From Whitmania pigra (taxonomy: Eukaryota; Annelida; Clitellata; Hirudinida; Haemopidae), in the NCBI GenBank assembly GCA_021613335.1, contig JAJTWR010000314.1, positions 757,501-821,500 on the forward strand: DNA of 64,000 nt. The letters are read 5' to 3'. How positions within the stretch are numbered: position 1 is the stretch's first letter; the number at the start of each line of letters is the position of its first letter. The translations under genes and the position numbers were made by a program. The notes under the pieces were generated by a model. That model did no database searches. It saw only the letters and a program-made list of their open reading frames with translations, and was not told the DNA's origin. Below are positions 1-49,200 of the stretch, one piece after another.

Positions 1-714
1 GATAGTGCTACTCTCATACGTTCAAGATTCAAAGTTCAAGGTTCGAGGTTCAAGGTTTAAGATTGGGTCGTAGGAGTCGATTGAGCTGTGATTGGTTGAT
101 TGTTTCAAGATGGCTTCCAGCCTTATTGAGTTGATTTACGATCGTTGTTATTGTTGTTCATTTGCTTTATTGAGACGTCAGTGAGGTTAATCAGGTCACT
201 GTGGTTAGGCTTCCTGTGGCTCTTTTCGTTCTACTCCGTGCCCTCTTGTGTCTGTGTCTGTGTGTGTATGTGTGTGTGTGCGCGTGAGATTGTTGATTGA
301 TATAAATTCAATTATATAATTAATCAATAATCAAAGAAATAAATTGGATTAATAAAAACCAAATAAAGTCGGCGGTATTTCTGCACGTGATAACGATGGT
401 GATGGTGGCGACCGCAATGATGATGATGATGATGACGAACAGGAATAAAATACTGATTATGATAATGATGGTGAATTTGATGGTGTACGGTTTTTATTGT
501 TGATGATGATGAATCGCTTTTGTCGACTTTCGCAATATTATTATTATTATTTTTTTTTTTATATTATTATTATCGTTGTTGTTGTTGTTTCTGAAAATAA
601 AAATGACTGAATTAATAAATATATCACAAATAATTTCAGCATAATTTCATAAATAACTGAAAATTTTTAATACAATTAAACAGTTTTTGTATTTTTCGTT
701 TTTAAAGGCAAAAA
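1..714. other. Upstream region of Dscam, no gene seen
   Basis: No open frame with recognisable homology is visible. The stretch holds a run of degenerate GTTCAAG repeats near 20-65, a short GT-rich tract (about 250-285), GATGATG tracts (about 417-515) and AT-rich sequence up to the first ATG of the Dscam gene at 715. It presumably contains the promoter and 5' UTR, but no TATA box or other element can be assigned with confidence. Confidence 0.5.
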
Positions 715-24068
<23,354 letters not shown>

Positions 24069-24228
24069 CGTCACTGATGGATGACGTCAGTCAAATCAAT
24101 TTGCATCATCATCGGGATGCTGATGCTAGAATAGACTGTTAATGTATTTTGAAAGTTTCTCCTATTTAAGATCTTTACCACGATGTTTGAACGCGCTTGT
24201 TTGTTTCGATTGTCTTGAGCTTGTATAC

Positions 24229-24376
24229 GTTTGTATTTGTTTGTATTTGTTTGTATTTGTTTGTATTTGTTTGTATTTGTTTGTATTTGTTTGTATTTGT
24301 TTGTATTTGTTTGTATTTGTTTGTATTTGTTTGTATTTGTTTGTATTTGTTTGTATTTGTTTGTATTTGTTTGTAT
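24229..24376. repeat. 10-bp satellite (TTTGTTTGTA)n
   Basis: About 14-15 near-perfect copies start 160 bp after the Dscam stop codon, probably inside its 3' UTR. The long frames through it are simple-repeat translations. Confidence 0.95.
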
Positions 24377-25021
24377 GTCTGTCGAGTACCCGTCGTCTCA
24401 TTGTTGCTTTTGTCTGTTACCTGGCAAACATTCCGTGTTTGGAAAAAATATTGGCTCGTCTGAATGATATCGTCAGCAAGGCTTTCAGCATCATCTTTGT
24501 CATCATCATCATCATCATCTTCATCGCCGCTGTCTTAGTCACCATCACCACCATCTTCATCGTCGTCGTCATCGTCATCATTTCAAGAATCGCTCATGCA
24601 ATCACAATCAAGATCAACGCATGCGGCTTGCAGACGGAAAACCACTTTCAATGTCTGACATTTATCAGTTGATGATGACGTCATCTTTGCTTTCATGGGC
24701 ATCTCGGCAGTCACGATAATTACCTGAAAAGGATGATGATGATGATGATGATGATAATTAAGATTATTTAATGCTGCTTGTGTAATGGCGATAGCGCTGA
24801 AGCTAATGAGCTTGTAGGAAATATTTCAGCAAAAGCTTCTTGTTAAAAATCCGTGTCGTTATGTTTATCTTTTACTATTTAATAAATAATAAAATAAAAT
24901 GGTTATTAAATTACCAACAACATATTTATTGGTGATATAAATAGTCCGACAACAACAACAACAACATCTATAGTACTCATTAATCATAATCACAATCATT
25001 CACCATGCACAGTCATTCATC

Positions 25022-25064
<43 letters not shown>

Positions 25065-25771
25065 CAACAAAGAAATTGCTTAAACAGAAAATATGCAATC
25101 TTAATACCAGGAAGAGGCCACACACATATCATAGTTGCAAGAGAAATTGAAATCTCTGGTTTCCTTGTTTTAAAAGAAAAAAAGGTCATTATCATCATCA
25201 TAATCGTCATCATCATCACAACCATCATCGTCATCATCATCGTCATCGTCATGAATGATGATGCTAAGATGACTTTGAAACTTAACGCCGATTTTACAAC
25301 AACTGGAGTATTTCTACGTAACTAGAACGTAATAATCACAAACATCATAAAGTAATATTTTTAAGATATTTCTAAAATACTTGCTATCAAAATACCGGAA
25401 ATTATCGACATTACCACGACTATTTAATTCATCATAGTATGATGACATTTATGATCGACTAAAACTCATCAAACCTTACCTCTGAGGTTCAAATCCCAGC
25501 CAGCTCTCATGGATGATTGAGCACCTTCCCATAATTAAAAGAACACCTGTGAAGCTACGTTGCCTAGCAACGTGATGATGATAATGATCTCAACGAATCG
25601 CTCACGGAGCTTTGAAGTGTGACGTAATGCCATGGAGACTACTAATCATTGGCTATACTTGGAACTGCTGTTAGGAAAAACTAGATCAAGGTGAGGTCAA
25701 GATGTAGGTCAACGGAGGAGGAAGAAATCCATTACTTTCATCGAGGTGGATTGTGGAGTGATTAGCAATCG

Positions 25772-25806
<35 letters not shown>

Positions 25807-26456
25807 GATGCAACCATTATCATCATCATCATCATCATCATCGATGCAACCATTATCACTATCATCATAATCATAGATGCAACCATTATCATCATCACCG
25901 TCGTCGTCATCATCATCATCATCATCATCATCATTACCACAGCCATCATTATGATGATCGTCGTCGTCGTCGTCGCATCACAACGAATTATTATCGTACA
26001 GCGTTATCTTATATCTACATCCTATTAAGCATTCAGATTGCAATATTAGTCCTAAAATAATTTGCAGGGGGTTCGACCTTATCAGCCTATGGCTGCAGGA
26101 GTTAATGTCACTGAATATTCATGTTTGCAAGTTTGCTCTGCCTGGTGGAAAACAAATCAAAGCAATTACTGATTAATTAACTAACAGTTAATCATAATTG
26201 TTAGTCATAATTATTTACTAATAAATTACAATTAATTAGTAATTTCCTAACTCACACCCCATTTTGAATAACTAATTAGAGGGCTATTGCATTCAACTGC
26301 GAACTGAGCGTCCACAACCATTATCTTTTAATGGAAAATGATATCCTTATGAATATTTATGAGATTAATTATTATTCTTGAGGTCTCAGAGTGTTTAATA
26401 TTCATCATAATTAAAATACGAAAGTGAAGGAATTTACTAAAGCGTTCTCTGTTACA

Positions 26457-26472
26457 TTGATGATTATGATGG

Positions 26473-26557
<85 letters not shown>

Positions 26558-26651
26558 TGATGATGATGATGATGATGACGATGATGACGATGATGACGAT
26601 GATGACGATGATGACGATGATGACGATGATGACGATGATGACGATGATGAC

Positions 26652-26745
<94 letters not shown>

Positions 26746-26746
26746 C

Positions 26747-26818
<72 letters not shown>

Positions 26819-26834
26819 GATGATGATGATGATG

Positions 26835-26872
<38 letters not shown>

Positions 26873-26907
26873 CTGATGATGATGATGATGATGATGATGA
26901 CGACGAC

Positions 26908-26939
<32 letters not shown>

Positions 26940-26960
26940 GATGATGATGATGATGATGAT

Positions 26961-27007
<47 letters not shown>

Positions 27008-27008
27008 C

Positions 27009-27048
<40 letters not shown>

Positions 27049-27091
27049 TGATGATGATGATGATGATGATGATGAGATGATGATGATGATT

Positions 27092-27124
<33 letters not shown>

Positions 27125-27140
27125 TGATGATGATGATGAT

Positions 27141-27172
<32 letters not shown>
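26457..27172. repeat. (GAT)n microsatellite, about 700 bp, with 9-bp periodic block
   Basis: GAT repeats with occasional slips (GATGA GAT, TGTGATG). Between about 26574 and 26655 a GAC occurs regularly every third triplet (GACGATGAT), giving a 9-bp higher-order unit repeated about nine times. Confidence 0.95.
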
Positions 27173-28310
27173 TGCCTATCATCAATTTGTAAATTTTAAT
27201 TTTTGTTTTATGGAATTCTACACATGGATACATTCACATCTATCGTACTGAATCAATAATACGACTACAGCCTAATGAATAAATTATGTTAATCATTTGA
27301 ATGCTAATGAGCCGTCACTCCACGGCAACGTTGATGACGGAGACGATTACGATGATTAGGACGATGAAATTTTGATTAACTTGCACAACGTAGCACTGGT
27401 GACTGCTATTATGTTGACGATGACGACGACGATGACGATGATGATGACGACGACGATGACGACGGTGATGATGACGACGACGATGACGACGGTGATGATG
27501 ACGACGACGACGATGACGATGACGCTGACGAGAGCGCCGTGACTTGCTGCCAGCAGGCCAGCATCAGCAACAGCATCGGAAGAAGCAGTGCCTCATTAAA
27601 TATTTATCATTCATGCTAATGAGCTCGACTCGGCACGAGCAGAGAGCCTGCCGATGAAAATACACAAAAAATAAAGAACCAAACATAACAAGAATCGATG
27701 GCGTGTTGCGAATTCATTTTGACGGTATTCTCCGCGATGATGGGAGGTACTTTGGTCTGAGGAGATTCCACCGGTATGGTGGTATCAATACTGCGGCGGT
27801 ACGGTCGTTCGTGTGGATACCGGGTCGTTTTTTGTTCAACTTCTGTCATCGCAGTTGTGAGTTTGCAAAAAAAAAATTAAAAAAATATGTGAATTCTGTT
27901 GCCGTGTGGATTAAAGTATTTACTGTTAGTAATTAGTTAGTCTGGCGATGATGATGACGATGGTGATGGTGATAACGATGAGGGTGATGACAACGATGAT
28001 GCAATTATGGTGTCAAATGGAGAATTGTAGAGTGATCGTATGATGATTTGTCTTCTTCTCTGAAGGAGAGATTGAAAAATGAACGAATTTATAAGCTCGA
28101 GAAAACGAATTTTTTCTGCATTCTCCTAAGGATTCTTCAATGTTGCGCCTTTGAAAATCCGACTATTTTTTTATAAATCAAATGAACTTGAATTTAAAAA
28201 AAACAAACAAATAATAATAATCAAAATAAGAGTAACTAGGAGAACCGGCAAGAACTAAACAAAACTGAAGGCAACTGAGGGCAAAAAACAACTTTAAAAG
28301 ACCGCTCGTC

Positions 28311-34382
<6,072 letters not shown>

Positions 34383-35040
34383 TCAAAATTCTGAAACTGT
34401 CATTTCTCTGTCTTCCTATCTGAATTGAGATTACTCAAAGAGGGCTAAAAGTTGTTAACCTCCATTGCCTCAAACCTTCATGTATTACTAGTCGATACTC
34501 AAGGAGGTAGTCTGCCTGCTAAACCCAGCCAGCTGAGCGAGGGCAGCCTGCCCGCACCTGGCTAGCTCGTGTGTGTCTTGCGGCGTAAAAGACCCGATGC
34601 TTTCATTTGTTTTCTATTTCTAAATTAGCGCTCATCTCAAATTTGTTCGTGCACAAACTTCCAGTCTACAAAAATGACATCAAATATTGAGTATCTCACA
34701 AAGTAAGACATTCGTCCGTTAAAATGAAATGTTTGAAAGTAAGCGAGATTTTGCGATCGACCCTTGTTTTACAGTTTAAAATGAAAACAAAAAGTCAAAC
34801 CTCGTCATAATTTGTTTACACACACACACCAGTGACTGACCTCAAATCCATTGAAAATTAAACGAAATAAATTAAATACAATCGTCTGATACTTGAAAAA
34901 GTGGACTCAAAACCCTCAACCCAAGGAAAGCCATCTGCAAGGGCAACAAAATCCTGTCGAGCATCAGTAAGAGACGTCCAGGGCAGAAACGAACAAAAAT
35001 GCCGTACTCTTCCACAGCAGGACGTTTTTCTTAATGTGGC
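34383..35040. other. Convergent spacer TRIM2/3 - EMC7
   Basis: The 658-bp interval between the facing stop codons contains no gene. An AATAAA at 34866-34871 could be the TRIM2/3 poly(A) signal; no clear signal for EMC7 was found on the other strand. A GC-richer block around 34500-34590 looks like a repeat fragment but is not identified. Confidence 0.5.
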
Positions 35041-36539
35041 TCACTTCGGCTTGATCTTTCCGCGCGTGGATTTCTTCGCCGAAGATCCGCTGGGCGGAGT
35101 CTTGCTTCCAAGCCAGCTGGTGATCATCTCCGACAGGTCGGGCATGTTCGACTTCGGAGTCATCCAGCTCATGGATTGCTGCATCTCCTGTTAACATTTA
35201 CTTGTTGATAATAATAATAAGTGTATTTATATACTGCCATAATCATAAGCATAAATGGGGGGCTCAGACCATTTGTAGTACTACCTCATTGGGGCATGAT
35301 CTGCTGACTAACTCAAGGTATAACCGTGACTGTTTCTTATTTTTACTACCACTCAAAAGCCTCTGAGCTACTTCACCTGTTAAGTTCAGGTTAACTAACC
35401 AGCTGATTTAACTGAGCACTGCATTGCCTCTGATGCTATATGCTTAAGGCTATGCTTCATGAACTATACCAATTATTGCATGGCGAACAACCTCTGAAAT
35501 TCGAATGAAATAAAAACTCTCTAACCTTTTGAACTTCCGGGTCCTGCGAGTTCATGAGTTTTGGAATGACAAACATCATCACCACTGGAAGCAACATCAT
35601 CAACACCTGGAGACGTGAAAAACATGAACTTATTAAAAATTTAAATTTAAAAAAAAACAATTATTACAAAACAAAAATAAAGAATAATCATCAAAGGTAT
35701 TAAACCTTTTTTCACTAGATTAGAATTATTTACTCACAACAGAATTAAATATATCTGCTTCGCGACATCGTAACATGTGCCTCTTGACAATTTATAAACA
35801 TATCATTATCATCATAATCGAATCGAACCATTGGACTAAAGAGAAGGTCGCTGATCCTCCACTGTTCCCTCTGTTGAAAATACTGAAAGCGTCCCTTGCA
35901 CGACATCCTTAGTGGGTATGCTACGACATTCTTTACCTGGAAGGGCTGGACGTTGTCCAATTCCCGAGCCCTTACCTTGCCCTTCGAGTTGACTTCAACC
36001 CTCAGAGGTTCAAAGGACAGGTGGGGATGAATGACCTCGATGACATAAGAACCGCTTGCAACTCCGTTCACCACAAAATGGCCGTCCGGTCTTCACAATT
36101 GAAATTTTATTTTTGTGGTATGAACGTCTTCATTGTTAAGAACTAACGTACTTTGTAGTAATTGAATCATAATAACGATAATTAAAATATTTTTATTTTG
36201 TATCTTCTTTCAATAATGATAGCATTGAATTTAGAGTGGCTAATCTGTAACTCGTGAAAAAGCTTAACCAATACTCTATATACCATATGATGCATCATAA
36301 ACAAAACCTACAAGATAAGCTACTCACTTGACTATTCCAATGTGAGCACCTCCATCAACTATAACGCGGGCAGACTGGGCCCAATTCCCGTCTGCAGTGT
36401 ATTGAGTTGGACAAACTGCCTTCCCTTCCACCTTATACAAGCCCTCGCTTGGTTCTGCAGTCTCAGAACTCAAGCTTAAAACTACGAGGCTACTTATGAT
36501 TAAACCAATGGTAATGACATTGTTTAGGATTCGATTCAT
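35041..36539 (-). CDS. EMC7: ER membrane protein complex subunit 7 (EMC7)
   Basis: Subunit of the EMC insertase that places tail-anchored and polytopic proteins in the ER membrane. Exons in transcript order: 36539-36328, 36090-35829, 35606-35526, 35187-35041, encoding 233 aa (human EMC7: 242). Features in order: signal peptide from MNRILNNVITIGLIISSLVV, lumenal beta-sandwich domain with the conserved pattern KPDGHFVVNGVASGSYVIEV, a TM segment in exon 3 (VLMMLLPVVMMFVIPKLMN) and a short cytosolic tail ending in KSTRGKIKPK. The pattern GSYVIEV followed by RVEVNSKGKVRAR and a C-terminal basic tail is specific to EMC7. Splice phases 2, 0 and 0 agree. An in-frame upstream ATG at 36560 (MCDRRFR) would extend the leader; ATG 36539 gives the better signal peptide. 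Confidence 0.95.
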
Positions 36540-37499
36540 CCTGAATCTGCGATCACACATGACTGCGTAGAGACGGCGAACGAAACGACCAGTAGATCGT
36601 ATGTAAACAATACCAAAGATATAACATCCGATCAAAATCTTTCTGCTTATCGGCCACACTCGATTGATGCTGTTTTGAAAAATTCTTAAAATGTTTATAA
36701 TATATTTAATTGTTAATGTATATTATGAACTTAAAATTAATGTTTTCACGGCTTCATAAAATGTAAAAAAATATGATAAGTTTAAAAAACTGTTCCGTAA
36801 TTAATCACAAGCTCGGTGCTCATATTTAGAGAATTATTTATATCTAACAATATTAGCAATATACTAATTTCAATCTTATTGAGAAGAGGAGAAATTTGCA
36901 ATAAGCTTATTCTGAGGAATTTGTATCGATAAATGGAAAAACATTTTACATATCACCAGTATGAATTTTCTCAAACACGTTTTAGAAAAAATATTTTTGT
37001 TAAATCCACATTTGCCTTGCACCAATCAGTAACCAAAAGCAACACTTCGCTCTTTGAAAGTGTGGTTAGGCGTTTTGGAGCTCGCAGTGAAATTTATAAT
37101 TTGGTCCCTATTATCATTTTAAATTCGGTATCCAATTTAAAAGATCTGATAATTTGGTGTCTCCCCCTTAACATTGTCATTTTGGCACCCCTAGCCACGG
37201 CGCCCTCTTAGCTAAGCCACTGGCTCTATTGGTGACAAATTCAAATTAAATCAGATCCGTTTGTCGGTTTTATTAATAAAAACAAAACAAAACAAAAACA
37301 CTGGGCTGTTTTCAAGTCGGGTTAGATATTGTTCGTTTTGAAAGCGCTCTTTGGTCTTCTAGTACTATCAGAAATAAGGACGGGTTAGTCTACGGAATTG
37401 CTGCAGATCGTTTGAAAATAAAAAGTGGAAAGAGAACGTAGAACGAGAATAGAAGAAAAATTTCAATTGCATCCAATCACACAAGGGTGTGTTACGTTG
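36540..37499. other. Spacer between EMC7 and the tandem-ACD gene
   Basis: No recognised gene. It is AT-rich, with the EMC7 promoter presumably at the left end. The right end probably holds the 3' UTR of the minus-strand ACD gene: TTTATT at 37269-37274 reads AATAAA on that strand, about 230 nt past its stop. A 92-codon plus-strand frame at 36933-37211 has no homology that I recognise. Confidence 0.5.
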
Positions 37500-43871
<6,372 letters not shown>

Positions 43872-46252
43872 GACCGAGTTGATTTTTCTTGATCAACAAC
43901 ACAGTTCACTCACCGTTCAACGACGACGACGACGACGATAACAACAACAAGAAGAACGGGAACACCTTGCAATATCCACGTCAATAATACTAATGACACT
44001 AAGATGCGTTCGCTGACATCAACCAGTTCATCGTTAAGTTCACAACGTGTTGAATATGCGTGACTTGAGTCAAATCGACGAAATCTAACGAAACGAAGTT
44101 ACAGACGAATGAATGTGGATTTTTTTTTTATAGTGCGTCACTAGTTGTTATTGAAGGATCTCTTTATCTCCGTTGCTCAGAAGATAGCCAGGTAAGCCTC
44201 GTTCGTTGCGTGTTTCAAAGACATGTCAACTCCAGCATGGTTTATGTACTACGGGCGCTCACGAGTGAGTAGATGACTGATTGGCTCTGGCTGAATGGGT
44301 AGAATAGAATGAGCCTGGCCTCAACTCGTCATACACCGATATGGTTGATTGAGCAGCTTGATCCCGCCCCCACCGTGTTAAATATTCATGAGGTCAGTTT
44401 TTAGGGTTTTTTCACTGCTTCTCCGTATATAGTTTCTAAAGTCAGGAAATGTGGAATTTATAATCTAATTATATAGAACGTCAAAGACGGTGTCCGAGAC
44501 TTGAACTGACAAGTGAGTCCTTTGACTTTTAATCATAAAATCAATAAAAAAAACTCCACTGAATAGATTAAGTGGTGATTTCTGATCTTTTATTATATGG
44601 AAATATATAGGACTGGGATGAGAACATGCCGAATTTTAACGCAATCACGTGACCACCATTATTACCAACTGGGACAACATGTCGATGGATTGATTGGTTG
44701 ATTGGATCACTCGATTGATTCTCTGATGTTTACGAACTTTATCTTCTATTATTTATTTTTCTGTGTCAGAGTAAGCTGTCCTCTTGCCAGGCTTCGGCTG
44801 ATGAAGTTCAAAACACAACAATCTCACCTGTGCGGAGCTCACCTGTTTCATGCATGAGGGAGTATGACAGGTGCGAGAGAATGGGGAGAGTCTGAACAAA
44901 GAACTCAAATATATAGGCTCAGGTTTTTAGAGGGAAATCGATGATTATGAAATAAATCAAAAAAAATTACGACGCTAATAACCACTGAAAATTAATATTG
45001 AACTAATATTCCTAGAAACATTCAGATTCATCTTTGGGCATGAGGCGCATGCTTTTAGTTTTAAATCTGAAATTTGGAGGTTCCACTAAACATGATTAAG
45101 TTTAAAAATTAAGTTTACATTTTTGTGTCTAACAGTTACTGGTGAACAAGCTGGCGACGTGATATATATATCTCTGACGATAACTGGCAGTAATGCTACA
45201 GTCTTGAATCTCCACTATCTTATTCAACTTTCTAGAACGAAATCAATGAATGTTATGAGTAAATTAACCGTGGGAATGATTTTAGATAAATTGTTCTAAT
45301 TGTGTCGTGATTAATCATAACACCCGCTAATTTTTTTTTTTTTGGCGGTTCACAGATTTTTTTTGCACTTTGATTTCCTACCGGATTACTTTGGTTTGAC
45401 CGTGTTGAGGGATCGTATATCGGTGCAATAAATTAATTTCCGTCATGTAAGGGCAAACTAAAGTCATGAAAAGTCATCAAATTAATAAATTAATACCGAA
45501 AGAAAAATTATAACTCCTCAGTACATTACGTAAAAATACAGGGCGTGTCAAAATGCAAGTCTTAATAGAGTCACAAAAGCATTGGCAGAGGCAGGCGCAT
45601 TTAAAGAATTCAAATGATTCTTGTGTAGGTTTTGAGAAATGTCGCAAACTTGGTCAACCGTTCATTGCCATTTGCTCCGAAGAATGGCACTCGTCGTCGA
45701 TGAAAGGTAAACAAGTTAATATTAATAGCTTGCATTCTTTTGCAATCCGTTACCAGACAATACAATCATCAACTTTCTCGTTATTTTTTTTTGAGTTAAG
45801 ATTTATGCTACAGTCAACTTTAACTTTTGAAAATGTGTGATTGAGTTTAGCAAAGTTAAATGTCTGATATGCTCACAAATGTTACGGTAATTAAATATCC
45901 GAAAGCCAACGCATATTAAAATAGATTTTTATTAAATTTTTGTTCTTAGAGCACGATTAAACTATTAATTAATTAATTAAAATTCGCATAATCTGCGCAG
46001 CAAGGCGCGTTTCTATGCAGACGACAATGACGCAATGAACCCAAACCGGAACATTTTAAAATCAGCCGTCATTTCTCGACCAAGTAATGATATGATAAAA
46101 TAAAAAAAACTGTTATGAATGTAGTTGAGGGAGTAGTTTTGGAAAGAGGTTTTGAAAGTTTTGGAAGAGGTTAGGTTCTCGAAAGTTTTCAACATAACTT
46201 TTAACAGATCTTTCATCGGATTATCCCTTTCCAGCATATTAAGAAATTGGAA
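43872..46252. other. Divergent spacer between the tandem-ACD and SKICH genes
   Basis: 2.4 kb between two outward-facing start codons. Close to the ACD start is a GAC/AAC repeat (about 43921-43955, plus strand). No CpG-rich core, TATA box or clear heat-shock element could be assigned. The 95-codon frame at 45553-45840 (+) shows no recognised domain. I see no further gene. Confidence 0.45.
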
Positions 46253-49200
46253 ATGGCGTCTGCTGAAAAGAAACCCGTTTGCATCAATTTCGAGTTTCCT
46301 TGCCGAGATTGCATTCAGCCCATTCAGTTCAAGGACGTGCCGGACTGTTTCGTGATAGGGGAGAAGGTAGTTTTGAAGTACTCCATACTCAAGTCTTATT
46401 CGACTAAGTCGGACGATTGGATCGGACTCTTCAAATGCAACAAAGAAAATGAAAATGCCTTTGAATTTGTGACCTTCGTTTGGGCTCAAAAACGCCCTTC
46501 GTTCAAGAGCAGGCCTCTGGATAGAAGCGTCACTTTCAATTTGGAAGAAGTGGAGGTAGGCAATAACCGGTGCAGCGGTCGATTTTAGTTTTGTTTTGGC
46601 TTTGATTTCTTTTATGAAAAATCTTTTTATTCATTAATTCATTAATCGCAGATTACACCATCGGATGTCCAATACGTTTTCTTGTACATGACACTTCACG
46701 AGAGAATCGTCGGCCAGAGTTCGCGTTTTAGTTTCAAACTCTATTTAGAAGAACGCTCAGGTCTTGGAACAACAGTTACCCACTTGTCCAATGAAACCGC
46801 TGAACCTGTTGACAAAAAAGAGGTCGAGTTACTCCACGACACCACAGAGGCCATCCCGCCGTCAAAGGATGATGGAAAACCACAAGAAGCAGCTCGTGCA
46901 GAGGCGAACCAGACGGAAGGAATTGTAGAAAATACTGAGGCGTCCACACACGATCATTCCTCTGGAAGTGAACTCCAACAAGTAAGACCTGTCATTGAAT
47001 GAGTTTTAAGATGAAAGTCTAAATTTAATCTTCTTTTTCTTAACATTTATTTATTTAACCAAAACAGAGACATGGAAATTACGAAGTTAAATTAGAAGAA
47101 ATAAACGAGTTCTTGACGAAGAAATTCGAAGATATATCCATGAAGAATTCCTTCCTTAAGATGAGAGTCGGCAGAATTGAAGACTTGGCGAGCAACATTT
47201 TGTCACTTCAAAAGGCTCTACAGGATCAGATGCTTCAGTGCATGATGGTCGTGGAAGCTAGCTGGAATTTGAGGGGTAATAACCACAAGGTGAGTGAAAG
47301 TGAAGGTCCGCACGACACCGATAAATTGTAAATTTAAACCACCGTCCTACGACCGACAGGATGCGAGAAAACCCGAAGCCAAACACAGTCATCATTCCAG
47401 GAAACACGAACCAAAATATCACAAGCACGTCAACTACCAACTTCCAGATTTCGACAGCGCGAGTCTCTTTTCCGGATCTTCTCAGGCCTTCAGAATGATC
47501 TTTGCCGAGGAGAGTGAAAAATTGGAAACCGATGTTGGTGCAAAGCAGCCCATCAACTCCACCATCAAAAAGACGACTCCGGGAGTCGAAAATTTTTCTG
47601 ATGCCAAGCCAACGGAAAATGACGGTACTAGTGAGCTCAGCGGTGACGCGAAGAAATCCAAAAGTTTGCAGAACGACAAAAAACTAAACGAACTGACTCA
47701 AGGCAGTAATCTCGAAGAAGAAATTAAAACTACTCTGGAAATGTTCAACAACGTTGCACCCTACTTGCAGGAAAATATATACACGAAAATAGAGGAATCG
47801 CAGATGATGCGTCCGGAAAATTACACCGATGCCAAAAGCAGTACAGCGAGATCGTTGGTCGATAAAACCACTCAGACGGCAACCAAACCGGATTCCATAG
47901 AAAATTCAGCTAATAAAAGCGGCTATTCGATAAAGATCCTGCTAAACGAAAGCGGAATGGCTCCTCGTATCTTTCTCAAAGACGCCTCGCATGACATAGA
48001 CAAAGCCGAAGCATTAGTCGTGGACATTAGACAGGACAAAAACATCGTAATACAACCTTTGCACGTCGATGAAGAAAAGATGAACGTAATAACAAAGCAG
48101 AATGCATCGACCATGACCGATGTCGTGGAAATGTCAGACCTGCTTAGCAAGGAAAAACTACTCGCATCCACCAGCCATCCTAACAACGCCACTTCAGAAA
48201 GAAGAGACTGGAAGATAAATTTCTCCGGAGGTCTGGTACGACCGGAAAAAGAAAGCAATTCTTCTATGCACATCCCTCCGAGCACCGACATATCCATGGC
48301 TGTCCAGGTAGGGTCGATGGAGCAGGCTAATCCCCAACTCGAAGCATCCCCGGCTGCCACCCGATTGGCTCTGTTGGACAGCTATGAAATACTGGCCTCT
48401 CCGCAGAAAAACTTTTTCGCGCGAAACGTAACGGCAAAGAGGTGCAACACGGCCAAGCTAACTCTCATGCGGGCCATTCTCGAATCAAATCTGACAGACG
48501 AAGAGAAAGTTTCTTCGATCAGCCTCATTTATCTCAACGGCAAAAACGCGGGCGCAAATTCGCTAAGAAAGCAGTTCCCGGTTCAGAAACTGCAGAACCA
48601 AATTCCCGAGAAGGAAACATCGACGGAGTACGAAACTTCGGACACCAGCGGCGAAACGCCGCCGGGCAAAGACGAGATCGAAGATGACGACCGCAACTTC
48701 GTCAGGGTTGACTTCCAGAGAAAAAACAAACGATCTAAGAAGCTCAGAAGAAACAGATTCGGCAAAAACAAGTTCACTCAGACCGATTTCGAATATCCGA
48801 TCATCTTAGTACCACCTGAATCGTACAGCGAGGACAGCTCAAAGTTTCCGAAATTGGTTAAGAAACCTCTGCCAGTATCCATCATTCCAGTACTCCGTTC
48901 GGACTCGAGGAACTCATTTGCCGCTTCATCGGAAGACGATTTCAAGACTAAACCCATCTTGAAGAAAAAAGCTTCTCCTCTTCCTCCATCGGCAAAAGAT
49001 TTCGGACAAAGTCACAAAAAATCATCCGTGACATTCCTCATTGACGCTTCGACGCAGTGCGATATGAGCGGCTTTGAGCGGTTTGAAGGAGATGCTTTGG
49101 CAGAGTGTTCGGTCCAAGTCGAACCAGAAGGAAACTTTGAGAATTTGGCACGTTCGGACGTCTCTTCAGTTTCAGAAAGTCGCGGAGTTCAAGATTTGAA

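Larger units (their letters stand above)
24069..28310. other. Intergenic region Dscam - TRIM2/3
   Basis: No coding sequence is recognised. It contains a 10-bp satellite (24229-24376), several ATC arrays (about 24496-24580, 25016-25065, 25188-25250, 25770-25970), a possible B-box sequence GAGGTTCAAATCCCAG near 25483, a 700-bp GAT array (about 26457-27172) and a GAC/GAT tract (about 27415-27525). AATAAA-like signals for Dscam occur near 24879. The last 250 bp presumably hold the TRIM2/3 promoter and 5' UTR. Confidence 0.6.

Noticed and set aside
24229..24376. CRISPR-like regular repeat
   Set aside because: Unit of 10 bp without spacers, in an intron-bearing animal genome; a simple satellite.
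24142..24672. 176-codon frame downstream of Dscam with repeated FVCICLYL
   Set aside because: Produced by the TTTGTTTGTA satellite; composition and position fit a 3' UTR repeat, not a membrane protein.
26557..26823. Poly-Met frame
   Set aside because: GAT array read in one frame.
36933..37211. 92-codon plus-strand frame
   Set aside because: No recognised homology; lies in an AT-rich spacer overlapping the likely 3' UTR side of the ACD gene.
43872..44400. Heat-shock elements upstream of the tandem-ACD gene
   Set aside because: No clear run of three alternating nGAAn units was found; scattered GAA/TTC matches are expected by chance.
45553..45840. 95-codon plus-strand frame in the ACD/SKICH spacer
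   Set aside because: No domain, no clear splice partners and AT-rich composition; kept as unexplained sequence.
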